Of a stretch of 49,834 nucleotides of DNA, positions 16,474 through 25,573 are shown one piece after another. How positions within the stretch are numbered: position 1 is the first letter of the stretch; each line of letters begins with the position of its first letter. The notes under the pieces are model-generated. The model saw only the letters and a list, made by a program, of their open reading frames with translations, was not told where the DNA came from and did no database searches. The position numbers and the translations under genes are program-made. The stretch is from Candidatus Zixiibacteriota bacterium (GTDB lineage: Bacteria; Zixibacteria; MSB-5A5; WJJR01), in NCBI GenBank assembly GCA_040752595.1, contig JBFMGX010000047.1, positions 1 to 49,834 of the forward strand, read 5' to 3'.

Positions 16474-18015
16474 TTACGACCCCGTCGCCCACGGAGGCGC
16501 TCCGACTGAGCCGATCCCGAACGCCGGCAGGCCGATCAGGTACATGAAGATCGTGACCAACAGAACGGAGAGAAGATCAAGGACGATCCCCACGCGAAGC
16601 ATGTCACGCATCTTGATCTCGCCGGTCCCGAAGACGATCGCGTTGGGTGGGGTACCGACCGGCAGCATGAAGCCGCACGAGGCCGCCACCGTGGCCGGGA
16701 CCATCAACAGCAGGGGATTGACGCCGATAGCGACCGCCATCGGCGCGAGGATCGGCAACACGATTTGAACGCAGGCGGTGTTGGACACCAGTTCCGTCAG
16801 AAACGTGACGGAGACGCAGATCGCCGCCACGAGAAGAAGTGGAGGGATTCCCTGCCACGATTGCAGATGTTGTGCCACCCATGCCGAAAGTCCCGACTCC
16901 TCCATCGCCGCCGCGAGGGCGAATCCCCCGCCGAACAGGATCACGATCCCCCAGTTGAGCCGGGTCGCGGTCTCCCAGTCCATCAGACGTTCACCGGGCG
17001 CATTCCGCGCGGGAATGATGAACAGCAGAAGGGAGAGGACGATGGCCACCACGCCATCATCCAGGAATGACGGCGATCCAAAGAGCCCCGCCCAGCCGGG
17101 GATCGTCCAGGACCCCAGCGTAATGTCCTGACGGAAGACCCACAGGAACGCCAGCAGGAGAAACAACCACAAGACGACGCGTTCTTCGAACCGCATCCGG
17201 CCCAGTTGCCGGTATTCCTGTCGCAGCAGTGACGCATCGACTGCGCCGGCCCCGGACCGCGTTCGGAACACGAGCACGAGCAGTATCCAAGTCAGAGCCA
17301 AAAGGACGATTGCGAACGGCACCCCGAACAGCATCCAGCGGGCAAAGGTGATCTCCGGCGCACGCGGAAACGCGATGGCAAAGAGGCGGCTGAACGCAAG
17401 ATTGGGCGGCGTGCCGATCAATGTGGCGATCCCCCCGATCGTCGCCCCATAAGCGATTCCCAGCAGCAGCGAGGTCGACAGACGCCCTGTCCTTTCCGGC
17501 GGCGTACTGTCTTTCAACTGCGTGATCACTGCCAGCGCGATCGGCACCATCATCATCGCGGCGGCGGTGTTCGACACCCACATGGAGACGAACGCAGTGG
17601 CCGCCATGAACCCCAAGACCAGACGCGACGGGCTCGCTCCCGCCACGAGCATGATCGCCAGCGCGAAACGACGGAACAGCCCCCACTTCTCCATCGCCAG
17701 CGCCATGATGAAGCCGCCGATGAACAGAAAGACAACGTCGTTGAAGTACTGGCCGGCGACCGCACGTCCGGACGACACGCCCAAAAGCGGAAACAGCGCC
17801 ATCGGCACCAGCGCGGTGGCGGGAATCGGCAGCGCTTCGGTCATCCACCAGACCGCCATGAGCGCCGCCACGGCTGCGGTCCGCGCCATCGCCGGGTGGG
17901 CCGGATCGAATTCGACAAGGAGTACGATGGCGAGCGCCGCCACCGGGCCACCGATCAATCCGACACGCCGCCAATAGCCGACGGTGGTGTCCTCCTGTGG
18001 GGAGCGACCGCTCAC
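16474..18015 (-). CDS. DASS/SLC13-family sodium:anion (dicarboxylate) symporter
   Basis: This 513-residue polytopic inner-membrane protein has the two family repeats, each with an SNT signature (WVSNTAAAMM near residue 145 and LVSNTACVQIV near 420) and a following TPPN motif (IGTPPNLAF and VGTPPNAIVFGTG). These form the sodium and substrate sites in transporters such as VcINDY. Substrates of the family are mainly C4-dicarboxylates, tricarboxylates or sulfate. The specificity cannot be read here. The ATG overlaps the stop of the upstream membrane-protein gene as ATGA, so the two are co-translated. Confidence 0.92.
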   Translation of the reverse strand: MSGRSPQEDTTVGYWRRVGLIGGPVAALAIVLLVEFDPAHPAMARTAAVAALMAVWWMTEALPIPATALVPMALFPLLGVSSGRAVAGQYFNDVVFLFIGGFIMALAMEKWGLFRRFALAIMLVAGASPSRLVLGFMAATAFVSMWVSNTAAAMMMVPIALAVITQLKDSTPPERTGRLSTSLLLGIAYGATIGGIATLIGTPPNLAFSRLFAIAFPRAPEITFARWMLFGVPFAIVLLALTWILLVLVFRTRSGAGAVDASLLRQEYRQLGRMRFEERVVLWLFLLLAFLWVFRQDITLGSWTIPGWAGLFGSPSFLDDGVVAIVLSLLLFIIPARNAPGERLMDWETATRLNWGIVILFGGGFALAAAMEESGLSAWVAQHLQSWQGIPPLLLVAAICVSVTFLTELVSNTACVQIVLPILAPMAVAIGVNPLLLMVPATVAASCGFMLPVGTPPNAIVFGTGEIKMRDMLRVGIVLDLLSVLLVTIFMYLIGLPAFGIGSVGAPPWATGS

Positions 18016-18533
18016 CGGCCTGGACCTGCTCGATCGGGGTTGCCGGAAGAGACCGAAACGACATCCGCGGATGTCTCGGGCACCTCAGAAGTGGCGGCCT
18101 TCGGACGGGAACGGGGAACAAGTGACCCGATCAGACAAACGAGCAGGCTGACCAAGATCCCCCAGGCACCGGTGTGCACATGCAAGCCGACGTCCTCGGC
18201 CGTGATCGTGCCGTACTCAGCCCGGACATATCGCGCCACGCTCATGTACTTCAGAACCAGGACCGCCAGCGCCCCCAATGAAGCCGCCGCGACCAGAAAC
18301 TGCGTCCACGGCAACCCCTGCGGTCGCCACACACGCAGCAGAGACACCATCACAACCGCGATGCACAAGACCGGCACGACCCAGAGAACCCCGCCCAGAT
18401 CCGCGCCGGACATCGTCCGCCGGATGCCGAGACACGAGAAGCGGACCCACGGAAGGAAGAAGCAGATCACCGCCGTGACCGCACCGAGCGGCGACAGCCA
18501 AAGCCCAAGGAGACGACTGAGATCACGGCGCAT
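18012..18533 (-). CDS. Four-helix membrane protein of unknown function
   Basis: The 173-residue protein has four predicted membrane helices (about 10-28, 46-65, 77-95 and 122-142) and a charged serine-rich C-terminal tail. I do not recognise a family. The start at 18533 has GGAGGT seven bases upstream. The stop overlaps the start of the DASS transporter by four bases, and the Yip1-like gene lies 45 bases upstream. It is therefore part of a small membrane-protein operon and may assist the transporter. Confidence 0.75.
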   Translation of the reverse strand: MRRDLSRLLGLWLSPLGAVTAVICFFLPWVRFSCLGIRRTMSGADLGGVLWVVPVLCIAVVMVSLLRVWRPQGLPWTQFLVAAASLGALAVLVLKYMSVARYVRAEYGTITAEDVGLHVHTGAWGILVSLLVCLIGSLVPRSRPKAATSEVPETSADVVSVSSGNPDRAGPGR

Positions 18534-18578
18534 AGCGCCACCTCCGACCGCGCGGCCGTTGCCGCGTCACCGCCGGCG

Positions 18579-19178
18579 CTACGATATGCTGCTGACCATC
18601 AGACTGGCGCCGATGATCGCCCCCGAGACGGCGGCGACAAGGAACCAGAGTATGACGGTCACGACGATCACGACGACAAGGTAGGGGATCACCTTATCCG
18701 CCGGCGTCTTCATCATGACCGGCAGGCCGAGATAGGCCAGGTAGAGCCCATACAGGGCAACGAAGATCGTCAGAACACCCAAGAAGGGTATCAAATACAG
18801 CACGCCGGACACCCAGAAGGGCGCCTCGGAATAGGCGACCAGTTGCAGCGACTGCGTAAAGGTGCCCTGTGACTGGAATGTCGGCGCCAGCTTCTGCACG
18901 ATGAAGGCGGTGAGGGCGATCGCGATCAGTCCGAGGACGAAAGAGACGACCAACATCGCGATAAGCGTGCCGGCCGCGGGACGGACGGCGACGCCGGTGA
19001 AGGGAATGCGCTGACCGAACACCAATGCACTCAGGAAGGAACAGAGCGGTCCGATCAGCAAGAGCGGAACAATGAACCCGGTGTAGAGTCCCGCCGTGGT
19101 CGTGGTTTCGGCGGCGATGACCGGCCACTCCTCCTTGGGCCGCAACGCGATATTCGTAACCCGGCTAACGATGCTCAT
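18579..19178 (-). CDS. Yip1-domain membrane protein
   Basis: The 199-residue protein begins with the soluble segment SIVSRVTNIALRPKEEWPVI, typical of bacterial Yip1-family proteins (the RPKEEW-type motif precedes the first helix). Five hydrophobic helices follow. Function in bacteria is not well defined. The start at 19178 has GGGAGGTTCC directly upstream; an in-frame ATG eight codons earlier is less well supported. It is the first gene of the run leading into the four-helix protein and the DASS transporter. Confidence 0.8.
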   Translation of the reverse strand: MSIVSRVTNIALRPKEEWPVIAAETTTTAGLYTGFIVPLLLIGPLCSFLSALVFGQRIPFTGVAVRPAAGTLIAMLVVSFVLGLIAIALTAFIVQKLAPTFQSQGTFTQSLQLVAYSEAPFWVSGVLYLIPFLGVLTIFVALYGLYLAYLGLPVMMKTPADKVIPYLVVVIVVTVILWFLVAAVSGAIIGASLMVSSIS

Positions 19179-19272
19179 GGAACCTCCCTTCGCCACGAAC
19201 AATGGGAATCCGATCCATCATCGCCGCAACATCCCGAGTCGGCTCCACGCTGTCAAGATCGATGTGCAACGA

Positions 19273-19340
19273 GACGGCGGGCCAAGCCCGCCCTACGCTA
19301 CACGATCATCGTTCTCGTAGGGCGGGCTCCGCCCGCCGTC
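19273..19340. repeat. Long hairpin with 25-base arms
   Basis: Arms at 19273-19297 and 19316-19340 are inverted copies with two mismatches, joined by an 18-base loop. Each arm also contains a smaller palindrome (GGCGGGC...GCCCGCC). It follows the CxC-protein pair and precedes the Yip1 gene, so it may separate the two operons. A related word (TAGGGTGGGCTCCGCCCAC) occurs near 10990. Confidence 0.7.
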
Positions 19341-19366
19341 TTCTCTGCCTTTCTTGTGGGAGCGGA

Positions 19367-19726
19367 TCACTGCCCCCGGAACTTCAGCCGGTCGCCGTAC
19401 TGTGCGATCAACTCCTCACGAATCGCCTGCCCCGGCTTGCCCGCCGCCAATTCCGCCTTCACGAAGTCCTCGATCCCATGCGCCGTGTTGCAGTGGCAGC
19501 CCAAGAGCGCCACCTGCGCAGTATCGGTGCCGGGGCAACGGAATCCCACCAGGATCCACTGATCTTTGGGATCCAATTGGTGCGGGCAAGTCCCCGTGGC
19601 GACCGTCGCGGAAGATGCCACCGGAGCGGCATTCCGCCCGATGACATACCCGCCGATGAAGCCGATGAGCAATCCGACCAAGGCGATGAGAACGACGTTG
19701 ACGGCTCCTGCTCTCTGTCCGTTCAT
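19367..19726 (-). CDS. Membrane-anchored CxC protein, tandem paralogue 2
   Basis: The 119-residue protein has one N-terminal membrane helix (VVLIALVGLLIGFIGGYVIG) and a C-terminal domain with the cysteine pattern CPHQL...GFRCP...LGCHCNTAH. The domain ends KAELAAGKPGQAIREELIAQYG, which resembles the helical end of CcmH/NrfF haem-lyase subunits (a GK..xxI...L...YGD pattern), but the CcmH CxxC is replaced by CxC. The start at 19726 has GGAGGAG upstream. It is 37 bases downstream of a paralogue of exactly the same length, and the two are clearly a tandem duplication. The topology places the cysteines outside the cytoplasm. A role in metal or thiol handling is possible but not shown. Confidence 0.75.
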   Translation of the reverse strand: MNGQRAGAVNVVLIALVGLLIGFIGGYVIGRNAAPVASSATVATGTCPHQLDPKDQWILVGFRCPGTDTAQVALLGCHCNTAHGIEDFVKAELAAGKPGQAIREELIAQYGDRLKFRGQ

Positions 19727-19763
19727 GATCTGGTCTCCTCCATTGACACGTTCACCGACGCGC

Positions 19764-20123
19764 TCATCCGCCCTTGTGCAGTAGCGCGCCATACTGCCGT
19801 TCGAGTTCGGCTCGAATCTCCGTGCCGTCTTTGCCCTGACCCAACTCCTGCTTGATCCGATCCTTGATCTGATGAGCCTCATCGCAATGACAGGTCAGCA
19901 GGGGGTCCTGGCAGGCCGGCGCCGGACAGGAAAAGCCGGCGATGATGTATTCATCCTCAGGCCCCAACTCATGGGGACAGGGTCCCTGTGCCGTCATTGT
20001 CCCGGACGAGATCGGACCGCGTTGGCCGAACAAGTACCCGCCGATGAAGCCGACCAGCAGACAGAGGGCCAGGACAAGCACGAGGTTCGGCGTTGACGAT
20101 CTGCTTTGCGTTCGGGAATTCAT
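19764..20123 (-). CDS. Membrane-anchored CxC protein, tandem paralogue 1
   Basis: This 119-residue protein shares the layout of its downstream neighbour: one membrane helix (LVLVLALCLLVGFIGGYLFG) then CPHELGPEDEYIIAGFSCP, two further cysteines, LTCHCDEAH and a helix ending QGKDGTEIRAELERQYG. Five motif blocks are conserved between the two, so the cysteines, the CHC..AH motif and the helical tail are under constraint. The start at 20123 is preceded by AAGG. The gene lies 64 bases after the large membrane-protein pair and may be transcribed with it. The tail is CcmH-like, but no other cytochrome c maturation gene is present. No firm function. Confidence 0.75.
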   Translation of the reverse strand: MNSRTQSRSSTPNLVLVLALCLLVGFIGGYLFGQRGPISSGTMTAQGPCPHELGPEDEYIIAGFSCPAPACQDPLLTCHCDEAHQIKDRIKQELGQGKDGTEIRAELERQYGALLHKGG

Positions 20124-20187
20124 GGAACCTTGATCCTCTCTGGGGGAGTCGCGAGAATGAGTCCGCAACTGACATGCCCTGCTTCGT

Positions 20188-22725
20188 TCAATCCCCCAAC
20201 GGTACCGCTCCGGCGCGGCGCCGCGTGACCGGAAGCGGCTGAGCGCCCACAGGCGGCGCATCCAGATATGTCATCAAACGATACTCGAACTGGCTGATGG
20301 CGTTTTGAATGGGGTTTGGAATCATGGCAGTGTAGCCCATTGTCTTGCGCTCGAATGCATGGGAGTTGGCGTAGGCAATCACCTTGCCTTGGCCGACATG
20401 GGCGATGGCACAACTGACCGAACCATCCGGGAGGGTGACCAGCGGTTCGCCCCCGGTAATCCGGCCGCCGCCCTGCCACAATGAGGCCTCCGCCGGCATG
20501 TAGACCCTCCCTTGCGATGGCACCGGGCGAAGGTCGACGGTCAGACCGAACTGCGACAGCAGAGGGGCGGAGGTCGACGCGTGATTCGTTGGATCATCGA
20601 ACACGTAGAGGGTGCCCCCGCCCGTCACGAATTCCCTCAATCGCTCCAGTGCGGCGCTGCTGAATGGTATCACAGGATCGATGATGATCTGGCCGCCCGG
20701 CTGCGCCAGCGCGTCCTTCAAGGTCGGCCACTTGCGCGGGACCACACCGACCCGCGACGCCCACAGGTAGAAGGTGCTGAAATCCTTGTCGGGCTCGCGC
20801 GCCAGCCGCAGTTCCGGCAGGAAGAAGCGGGAATGCTCCGCCTCGAAATTGAGCTGAGCGAATGGCGAGTGCGGCTTCGGCAGCGTGTAGTTGCCTTGAT
20901 TGATCGACTCGACCCATCGCGCGGTCAGGCCGAACACGATACACCCCACCGCGGCCAACCACGCCCAACCTTCCTTCCCAAGACCGGCGGCGGCGACGAT
21001 CGCAACGAGGAAGGCCACAACCGCAAAGAGGAATGTCACAATCCGCCAATAAGGGAACGGGTCATAGCGGTTGACATATTCGGCGAGCATCAATGCCAGC
21101 TCCGGCTTGCCGGGAATGAAAACGAAGAAGTTCGACCACAACGTCGAATCGGGGAAGGTCACGATCCGTCCCTTCCCACAGCGCGTGGAGAGCGATAAGA
21201 GGAACTGGCCGAAGCGATACCCAGTGTGGCCCGAGCGCTCGGGGAAGAAATTGCGCTGCGTGTAGTCGGCGGGCAATGTCTTCAGTTGCATCCCGGTTAT
21301 GATGGAACGCGCCGACAGATCGGCCCAGATTGAACAGGGACCCCCAAAGAGAAAATCCGGCGGCATGTTGGCTCGCACGGGATGGGGGAGCAGCGACGGC
21401 ATGTGTTCCAGGTTCAGATCGCCGGTCTTGAGCTCATAAACGATGTCGGGGATGAAACGGATGCCGAAGCGACCGGCGACGGGATTGAGGAATGTCCCGT
21501 AGCCGAAAACGTTGGTGTGCTCGCCGATCAGAATCAGCCCGCCGCCTTTCTTCACCCAATCGTAGACGGCGTCGATTTCCTTCTCCGCGTACGGTTGTGT
21601 CGGCACTTTCAGCACGAGGATGTCGACATCCGCCAGCCGCTCCGGCGTCAGCGAGTCGAAGCTGCGCTCCATCTGGAAGTGCTTGCCCCAGTATTCGGCA
21701 AGGAGGTAAAAGTTGTATGTCGATTGCTGGCCGTACCAAACAGTGTCGAAGGGCATCTCCGTCCACTCCCAGTCGGAGTGGAGTTCATCGATCAACATCC
21801 GGCCCTGTTTGCGCACACCGGCGGGATGATAGGACTCATAGAATGTCCAGGCCAGCACCGCCAGCGCGGTCGCCACGACGACAACGGCGAGACGACGACC
21901 GGATCTTTCCGGCTGCGAGCGAACCGGCTTCGGTGTTTCTGTCTGGCGCCGTGTCGCCAGTCCCTGCATGAGAAACGCCACCGGCCACGCGGTCCAGGCA
22001 AAAACCCGTGGGCTCCAGAAAATGTCCGCTGTGCCGCCCTGATTGTAATCCCAGATGGCCACGGCGGCATACCGGAGCAGGGCAAACAGGCCGATCCCCA
22101 GCCCGCCGATCAGCACGGCGCGGGGTCGCACCTTTCCGGTGATGGCCAGCGCAATCAGCCCCATCCAGACCATGAGGAACACAAACAGCCCCATGTTGAC
22201 CGGAGAGGGCACGACTTCATAGAGGCGGTCAATCGCCAGCAGGTGAAGTCCATCGGACATCGCCACCGCATGGACACCGAACAGGCGCAACGCCGCGGCG
22301 ATGATCGTCGCCGGGATGGCGCACCCGTGTCCTCGTGGTCCCAGGTACACGATGTACAGGTAGTATCCGACAAGCTGCAGCAGAGCCACAGTTCCGGCCA
22401 CGAGTAGACCGTCGCCCAGCTTTGCGCCCCAACGCGTGCCACCGACCGTGGTGGCCAGGACGACCGCTCCGGCCAGGAGAAGTGCTCCGATGGCGGGAAG
22501 CTCGAACCACCAGATGGCGAAGATGGCCAGTGCCGCTCCCGCCGCCAGCGAACGGAACGGCCAGCGACGCGGCTCCGATGAATCAAACCCCGATGCGATC
22601 AGGATGAACAGCGTTCCGATGGCGGCCAGCCACCAGAATGTCGAGGGGGAAGGATCGGCGTTGGGCGGCAGAAACAACCACCCGGTCGCCCAGGCGACCG
22701 CACCCCAGATGTAGAGTCGCTTCAT
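20188..22725 (-). CDS. Large polytopic membrane protein with GATase-like (DUF4350-like) domains
   Basis: The 845-residue protein has seven or more membrane helices in its first 260 residues, then an extracytoplasmic GATase-like domain (VDILVLKVPTQPYAEKEID and VKKGGGLILIGEHTN, about 353-395). A further pair of helices follows near 560-610, then a second similar domain (PGGQIIIDPVIPFSSAALE, FVTGGGTLYVFDDPTNH, about 690-735). Such domains resemble glutamine amidotransferase folds without the catalytic cysteine, as in DUF4350 proteins. Helices around residues 141-260 have an exosortase-like layout (see findings). The start overlaps the upstream paralogue's stop by four bases (ATGA), so the two are co-translated. 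No function is assigned. Confidence 0.75.
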   Translation of the reverse strand: MKRLYIWGAVAWATGWLFLPPNADPSPSTFWWLAAIGTLFILIASGFDSSEPRRWPFRSLAAGAALAIFAIWWFELPAIGALLLAGAVVLATTVGGTRWGAKLGDGLLVAGTVALLQLVGYYLYIVYLGPRGHGCAIPATIIAAALRLFGVHAVAMSDGLHLLAIDRLYEVVPSPVNMGLFVFLMVWMGLIALAITGKVRPRAVLIGGLGIGLFALLRYAAVAIWDYNQGGTADIFWSPRVFAWTAWPVAFLMQGLATRRQTETPKPVRSQPERSGRRLAVVVVATALAVLAWTFYESYHPAGVRKQGRMLIDELHSDWEWTEMPFDTVWYGQQSTYNFYLLAEYWGKHFQMERSFDSLTPERLADVDILVLKVPTQPYAEKEIDAVYDWVKKGGGLILIGEHTNVFGYGTFLNPVAGRFGIRFIPDIVYELKTGDLNLEHMPSLLPHPVRANMPPDFLFGGPCSIWADLSARSIITGMQLKTLPADYTQRNFFPERSGHTGYRFGQFLLSLSTRCGKGRIVTFPDSTLWSNFFVFIPGKPELALMLAEYVNRYDPFPYWRIVTFLFAVVAFLVAIVAAAGLGKEGWAWLAAVGCIVFGLTARWVESINQGNYTLPKPHSPFAQLNFEAEHSRFFLPELRLAREPDKDFSTFYLWASRVGVVPRKWPTLKDALAQPGGQIIIDPVIPFSSAALERLREFVTGGGTLYVFDDPTNHASTSAPLLSQFGLTVDLRPVPSQGRVYMPAEASLWQGGGRITGGEPLVTLPDGSVSCAIAHVGQGKVIAYANSHAFERKTMGYTAMIPNPIQNAISQFEYRLMTYLDAPPVGAQPLPVTRRRAGAVPLGD

Positions 22726-25073
22726 GGGGTCGTCGCTCCGGCCGTGCGCTTCATCAGCTCGTTGAAGAAGTTGATATTGTCCATAACCACGAATTCATTC
22801 TGCCCTTCGAGATTCTCGTTGAACAGAAAGCGGGAGTCGCCGATGGCGATCAGGCCTCCCCGGCCGTGATGCACCAATTTGGCCACCGGAGTACCAAAGG
22901 CCACAATAAGCGATTCGATGCCGGCGCCCTCCCCGGAAATCGGGTAGGCATCCTTCAACTTCACCGGTGAACCGAAGGCGACACCGTCGGCGGCGCCGAA
23001 GGGGATGTTCTTATGCGTCAATCCGAAGCGCCGGAACAACTCCGCCACTTCTTCATGTGTATCCCACCCGGACGTTACTATCACCCAGCCGCCCCTGTCC
23101 ATGAATCGTTCCATCTTGTCGATTTCCTCGGAGGATACGGGTGTAGTCGGTGAGCACAAGAGGTACAGCGCGGCCTTCTCATGGGATAGGGCGTGGGCTG
23201 AGCGGACGTAACGCGGCGAAAAGCCATTGCGCATCAGGTTGTATTGCAGCCCGCCGATGGACTTCGGTTCCCACGACATGCCGTCAAACAACGAGTGATG
23301 CCCTTCATCGATCAACGCCTGCCGATAGGATCCGTCGATCCACGTGCGGTCGGCGGCACCGGGAATGGCGCTCCACAGCGAAACCGAGGCCACCGGCAAG
23401 AGCAGGGCCGCGGCCAGGAGCGCCGGCTCGCGACGGCCACTGATCGCCAGGACGGTTCCCCATATCCCGATAATGAGAAAGAGCAACCATCCGCGCCAAC
23501 GATCGAGGAACGCCGCCCAGCCACCCTTCGCCAGCCAGCGCACCGAACGGTCGATCAGCGCATGCGAACGGACAATAGTACCGTTTTGATAGGGAGAAGT
23601 ATCGCCGTGAAGGATGGCTTTACCTTTGCCCCAGTGCGCCGCCGCCACGAGAACAACGTCGCCGAGCGGCTCCCCGGGATCATAGGCGAGATTACCAAGG
23701 TATGACCGACCCTTGTTGTTCAGATCACCGGGATCGGAAAAGGCGCCGCGGCCGATGACCACCGGGTCCCCCTTCGGACCCGGTGTCACCGATGCTCCCA
23801 ACCACAACTCGGCGTCCATCACCCCCCCGGAACGCGCCAGCGGATGAAACAGGAACGACCTCGCCGAGGCCCAACTGCGCCGCAACGGCACTGCCGTGTC
23901 GAAGTTGATTTCCAGTCCGCACGGCTGCAGCAGATCATTCGTCGGATCGCGAATCGCGTCGGTCCCGGTGTGGTCGCCGAGAATCAACAGCCCGCCGCCT
24001 CCGGCCACGAAATCCCAGACCCGCTGCCGTTCCTCGGGCGAAAGCTTGTTCAGAAGATTGGCGATGATGATGACATCGACCGAATCGAGAATCTGCCCGG
24101 TCAGATCACGGTGGTAGACCTTGTGGCCGGCGGCTTCGAGGAATCGCGGGAGGAAGCCAAACATACCCCCGGAACGATCGCCATACCGGCCATGGGTGGG
24201 GACCATCTCATCGAGCGTGTTCTTGTTGAGAAACAGGACGCGAACCGGAGCGTCGGAGTAGGAGGCGGCACCCGCGACGATCACGGCGGCGACCAACCCA
24301 CCGCCCGCGGCCCAGAGCCACCGGGAGCGCCGTCCACGCCCGGGGGACAGTACCGGCGATGGTTCCGACACGGCCGTACGCTGCAATAGCGCCAGCACCA
24401 GGGCCACGAACAGGAAGTACGCGGCCGGCATGTCGAGATGCGGCGTCAGCGAAACCGGTGCCACCCGGCCGACCAGTGACTGAAGCTCCGGTGCCATCCA
24501 GATGTAGAGGATTCGTCCCGCTTCGAGCAGAACAACCGCCGCCACCGCATAGAGCCATTGCCGCGGTTTTGAGACGATCGTGATCGCGACCACACCGACG
24601 ACTCCCAGCAGCAACAGGTCGACCGCCGAGGCCGAGGGCCCCAGCGACAGGCGCACACTCATGGTCTGCGTGAGGAAATGTGTGTAGGGAAACGACCACT
24701 CCGTCAGCCAGCGGTATCCGAGCGGCAACTGGAAGAAGACGGTCCACCACAACGCGTAGAGTACTCCGGTCAGGACCAGTGCCTTCCGTTGCCCACGCAC
24801 CTCAGGCGCGGCGAAACGATCGAACACCCACACGGCGATCGTGATGAGGACAATACGGAAGACCGGATCGACCGCGGCGATGATCCCGGCCGCCAGCGCC
24901 CATGTAGACCAGCGCAACAACCAGTTGATGGCCCGATTCCATCCCGGGACTGGCGGGCAGTACCGCCACAACAGCGCCAGCAACACGCCCGTCACCAGCG
25001 AATAGATCGGTTCCCGGAAGTCGCCGAACGCGCGCGTCACGGAACCCAAGAGTGCGAGAAAGTAGAAAGTCAC
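22722..25073 (-). CDS. Large polytopic membrane protein, paralogue of its downstream neighbour
   Basis: The 783-residue protein has the same architecture: about seven N-terminal helices (to residue 280), a GATase-like domain (VDVIIIANLLNKLSPEERQRV, then FVAGGGGLLILGDHTG, about 335-375), two helices near 535-575, and a second GATase-like domain (IDKMERFMDRGGWVIVTSG, about 665-700). It is the first gene of the minus-strand run and is transcribed divergently from the cysteine-repeat proteins. The start is GTG 25073 with GAGGG six bases upstream. The glycine-rich turns (GGGGLLILGDHTG) match those of the next protein (GGGLILIGEHTN), which shows common descent. Large extracytoplasmic domains suggest work on cell-surface material. 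Confidence 0.75.
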   Translation of the reverse strand: MTFYFLALLGSVTRAFGDFREPIYSLVTGVLLALLWRYCPPVPGWNRAINWLLRWSTWALAAGIIAAVDPVFRIVLITIAVWVFDRFAAPEVRGQRKALVLTGVLYALWWTVFFQLPLGYRWLTEWSFPYTHFLTQTMSVRLSLGPSASAVDLLLLGVVGVVAITIVSKPRQWLYAVAAVVLLEAGRILYIWMAPELQSLVGRVAPVSLTPHLDMPAAYFLFVALVLALLQRTAVSEPSPVLSPGRGRRSRWLWAAGGGLVAAVIVAGAASYSDAPVRVLFLNKNTLDEMVPTHGRYGDRSGGMFGFLPRFLEAAGHKVYHRDLTGQILDSVDVIIIANLLNKLSPEERQRVWDFVAGGGGLLILGDHTGTDAIRDPTNDLLQPCGLEINFDTAVPLRRSWASARSFLFHPLARSGGVMDAELWLGASVTPGPKGDPVVIGRGAFSDPGDLNNKGRSYLGNLAYDPGEPLGDVVLVAAAHWGKGKAILHGDTSPYQNGTIVRSHALIDRSVRWLAKGGWAAFLDRWRGWLLFLIIGIWGTVLAISGRREPALLAAALLLPVASVSLWSAIPGAADRTWIDGSYRQALIDEGHHSLFDGMSWEPKSIGGLQYNLMRNGFSPRYVRSAHALSHEKAALYLLCSPTTPVSSEEIDKMERFMDRGGWVIVTSGWDTHEEVAELFRRFGLTHKNIPFGAADGVAFGSPVKLKDAYPISGEGAGIESLIVAFGTPVAKLVHHGRGGLIAIGDSRFLFNENLEGQNEFVVMDNINFFNELMKRTAGATTP

Positions 25074-25134
25074 AGGGAACCCTCGCCGGGGGCCGGGGGA
25101 ACATCGGACAGCCCGCCGGGGCCGGTCAACATCT

Positions 25135-25170
25135 TATACATTGTATACAGTTTTTGTCCTTTGGACGCAA
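25135..25170 (-). promoter_or_regulatory. Promoter of the large membrane-protein pair with overlapping operator-like palindrome
   Basis: On the minus strand TTGCGT (25165-25170) and TATACA (25142-25147) are 17 bases apart. The -10 box is one arm of a perfect palindrome, TATACA-T-TGTATA (25135-25147), a likely binding site for a repressor. The remaining 587-base divergent gap has no gene. It holds a palindrome cluster (25266-25341) and the promoter of the cysteine-repeat protein. Confidence 0.5.
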
Positions 25171-25265
25171 GCTAACACGCCCCCATCCGCGAACCGGGTG
25201 TTAGGATAGGCTCTCGGTCCGGGCAAGGAAAGTGAAATCCGTTGTCGGTTTTTCATACGGTGTGG

Positions 25266-25341
25266 CCGCGATCTCCGATCGCGGAGCAGGCAAGACCCCC
25301 GTCTGTGCCATCGAGCACGAGTGTGATCACAGATCGCGGCG
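25266..25341. repeat. Palindromes of the CCGCGATC-N3-GATCGCGG family
   Basis: CCGCGATC-TCC-GATCGCGG lies at 25266-25284, and a degenerate partner (GTGATCAC followed by AGATCGCGG) lies at about 25323-25339. The same word family dominates the right edge of the window (49540-49834). Function unknown. Confidence 0.6.
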
Positions 25342-25526
25342 TAGGGATGGTCTGGATGCGCGATTCGATAGACCGCTGCCGGATGAAACCGACATCCAAA
25401 TTCATCTTGGAAATTGCGGACAATTAGAGGCGTGTAGGGAGCGACTGCAGCCGGGACCAATGAGTAATCCTGCGGGGCCATAACAGGTTGACTCGACGAA
25501 ACCCCTGTGATTTCCTCCCGATTATG

Positions 25527-25543
25527 ATATTTTGAACATATCT
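25527..25543 (+). promoter_or_regulatory. Shared upstream element, copy 1
   Basis: ATATTTTGAACATATCT lies just upstream of the -35 box of the first cysteine-repeat gene. A near-identical sequence (GATTTTGAACAATATCT, one inserted base) lies upstream of the second gene at 27987. It is AT-rich against a GC-rich background and so stands out. It may be an activator site or UP-like element. Confidence 0.45.
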
Positions 25544-25545
25544 CC

Positions 25546-25573
25546 TTGACAAGCCGACAGAGCGGGTTAACTT
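25546..25573 (+). promoter_or_regulatory. Promoter of the first cysteine-repeat gene
   Basis: A consensus TTGACA (25546-25551) is followed after 16 bases by TAACTT (25568-25573). Transcription would start near 25580 and give a leader of about 80 bases to the ATG at 25661. Confidence 0.5.
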
